From NCBI GenBank assembly GCA_026392575.1, contig JAPLBU010000127.1, positions 1-13,437 of the forward strand: DNA of 13,437 nucleotides, written 5' to 3'. Below, in pieces: positions 13,133-13,437 of this stretch. Made by a program: the position numbers and the translations under genes. The first letter of the stretch is position 1. Every line of letters begins with the position of its first letter. The notes below the pieces were generated by a model. It was not told the DNA's origin. It made no database searches and saw only the letters and a list, made by a program, of their open reading frames with translations. The DNA is from Actinomycetota bacterium (GTDB lineage: Bacteria; Actinomycetota; Actinomycetes; S36-B12).

Positions 13133-13437
13133 GTGTCCGAGTCATCCGTAGAGCCATCGCACGCCGATCCCGCCGAGATCCAGTGGAATGTGGGGTTCCT
13201 GACCCTCGATCCGCACCGACTGATCTACGCGACGATCATCCTGATGACGGCCTACGCCATCTTCGACGAGGGAACCGACCCCTTCCGGCCAGGAAGCCTG
13301 GCCGCGCTCTTCGGCATCGCCCTGGCACCGTTGTTCGCACTCGCCATGGCGCACGCCTTCTCCGATGCCCTGGACCTGCAGATTCGAAATGCGCGCCGGC
13401 TGACCGGTGCGGACCGCCGGCACCTGTTCGCGATGAA
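13133..13437 (+). CDS. Unrecognised membrane protein, N-terminal part (runs off right edge)
   Basis: An open frame from GTG 13133 continues for 101 codons to the window end without a stop. A short polar start (VSESSVEPSHADPAEIQWN) leads into one hydrophobic segment, LIYATIILMTAYAIF, a polar turn DEGTDPFRPG, and a second segment, SLAALFGIALAPLFALAMAHAFS. It then becomes basic (RNARRLTGADRRHLF). This fits a two-or-more-helix inner-membrane protein. I do not recognise the family and assign no function. AAGGGTGGGG at 13120-13129 can serve as ribosome site, though it is close to the start. The gene is divergent from the aminotransferase across an 89-base gap with no clear promoter. Confidence 0.65.
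   Translation, partial: MSESSVEPSHADPAEIQWNVGFLTLDPHRLIYATIILMTAYAIFDEGTDPFRPGSLAALFGIALAPLFALAMAHAFSDALDLQIRNARRLTGADRRHLFAM

Noticed and set aside
11664..13151. A 495-codon plus-strand frame
   Set aside because: It is opposite the aminotransferase, which has a complete catalytic set; the plus frame is Arg-rich without recognisable motifs.

Overview
This window looks like chromosomal DNA of a high-GC Gram-positive bacterium (Actinomycetota). The evidence is the strong G/C third-position bias, frequent GTG starts, the cydA-cydB-cydD-cydC order typical of actinobacteria, TAnnnT -10 boxes set for leaderless mRNAs, and a DUF559/AbiEi-like protein of the kind common in that phylum. The genus cannot be fixed from the sequence. 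There are no RNA genes, insertion sequences, integrases or CRISPR arrays, and no gene-free stretch over 300 bases.

Layout: (1) 1-4704, minus strand: the cytochrome bd operon. cydA and cydB encode the two core subunits of the oxygen-scavenging quinol oxidase. cydD and the 5' part of cydC encode the ABC transporter needed to assemble it. cydC runs off the left edge. A strong hairpin sits between cydB and cydD. (2) 4705-4911: a divergent intergenic region holding a 7+2+7 bp palindrome that matches the geometry and sequence of the actinobacterial DosR/DevR hypoxia box. (3) 4912-5844, plus: a ten-helix EamA/DMT-type exporter. (4) 5866-6945, minus: a HisC/Pat-type aminotransferase. It is divergent from (5) 6990-8516, plus: a membrane-bound HAMP-SpoIIE (PP2C) phosphatase. 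Both appear to start leaderless from interlocking promoters in a 44-bp gap. (6) 8538-9794, plus: a secreted clan-A-like glycoside hydrolase, 21 bp behind the phosphatase. (7) 9808-10895: a DUF559 nuclease-fold gene (minus) bracketed by two copies of one 65-nt inverted-repeat element, both in the same orientation. (8) 10903-13043, minus: a translationally coupled pair, a class III aminotransferase followed by an SDR oxidoreductase. (9) 13133 to the right edge, plus: the start of an unrecognised membrane protein.

The best-understood functional unit is the low-oxygen respiratory operon with its candidate redox/hypoxia operator. The most unusual structure is the repeat-bracketed DUF559 locus. Its two hairpin elements share a 26-base identical block, arm length, loop length and the position of a mismatched centre, and one copy supplies the stop codon of the nuclease-fold gene. 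Either they are 3'-end hairpins of a dispersed repeat family, or the gene and repeats form a small repeat-associated nuclease unit. A genome-wide count of the element would separate these.
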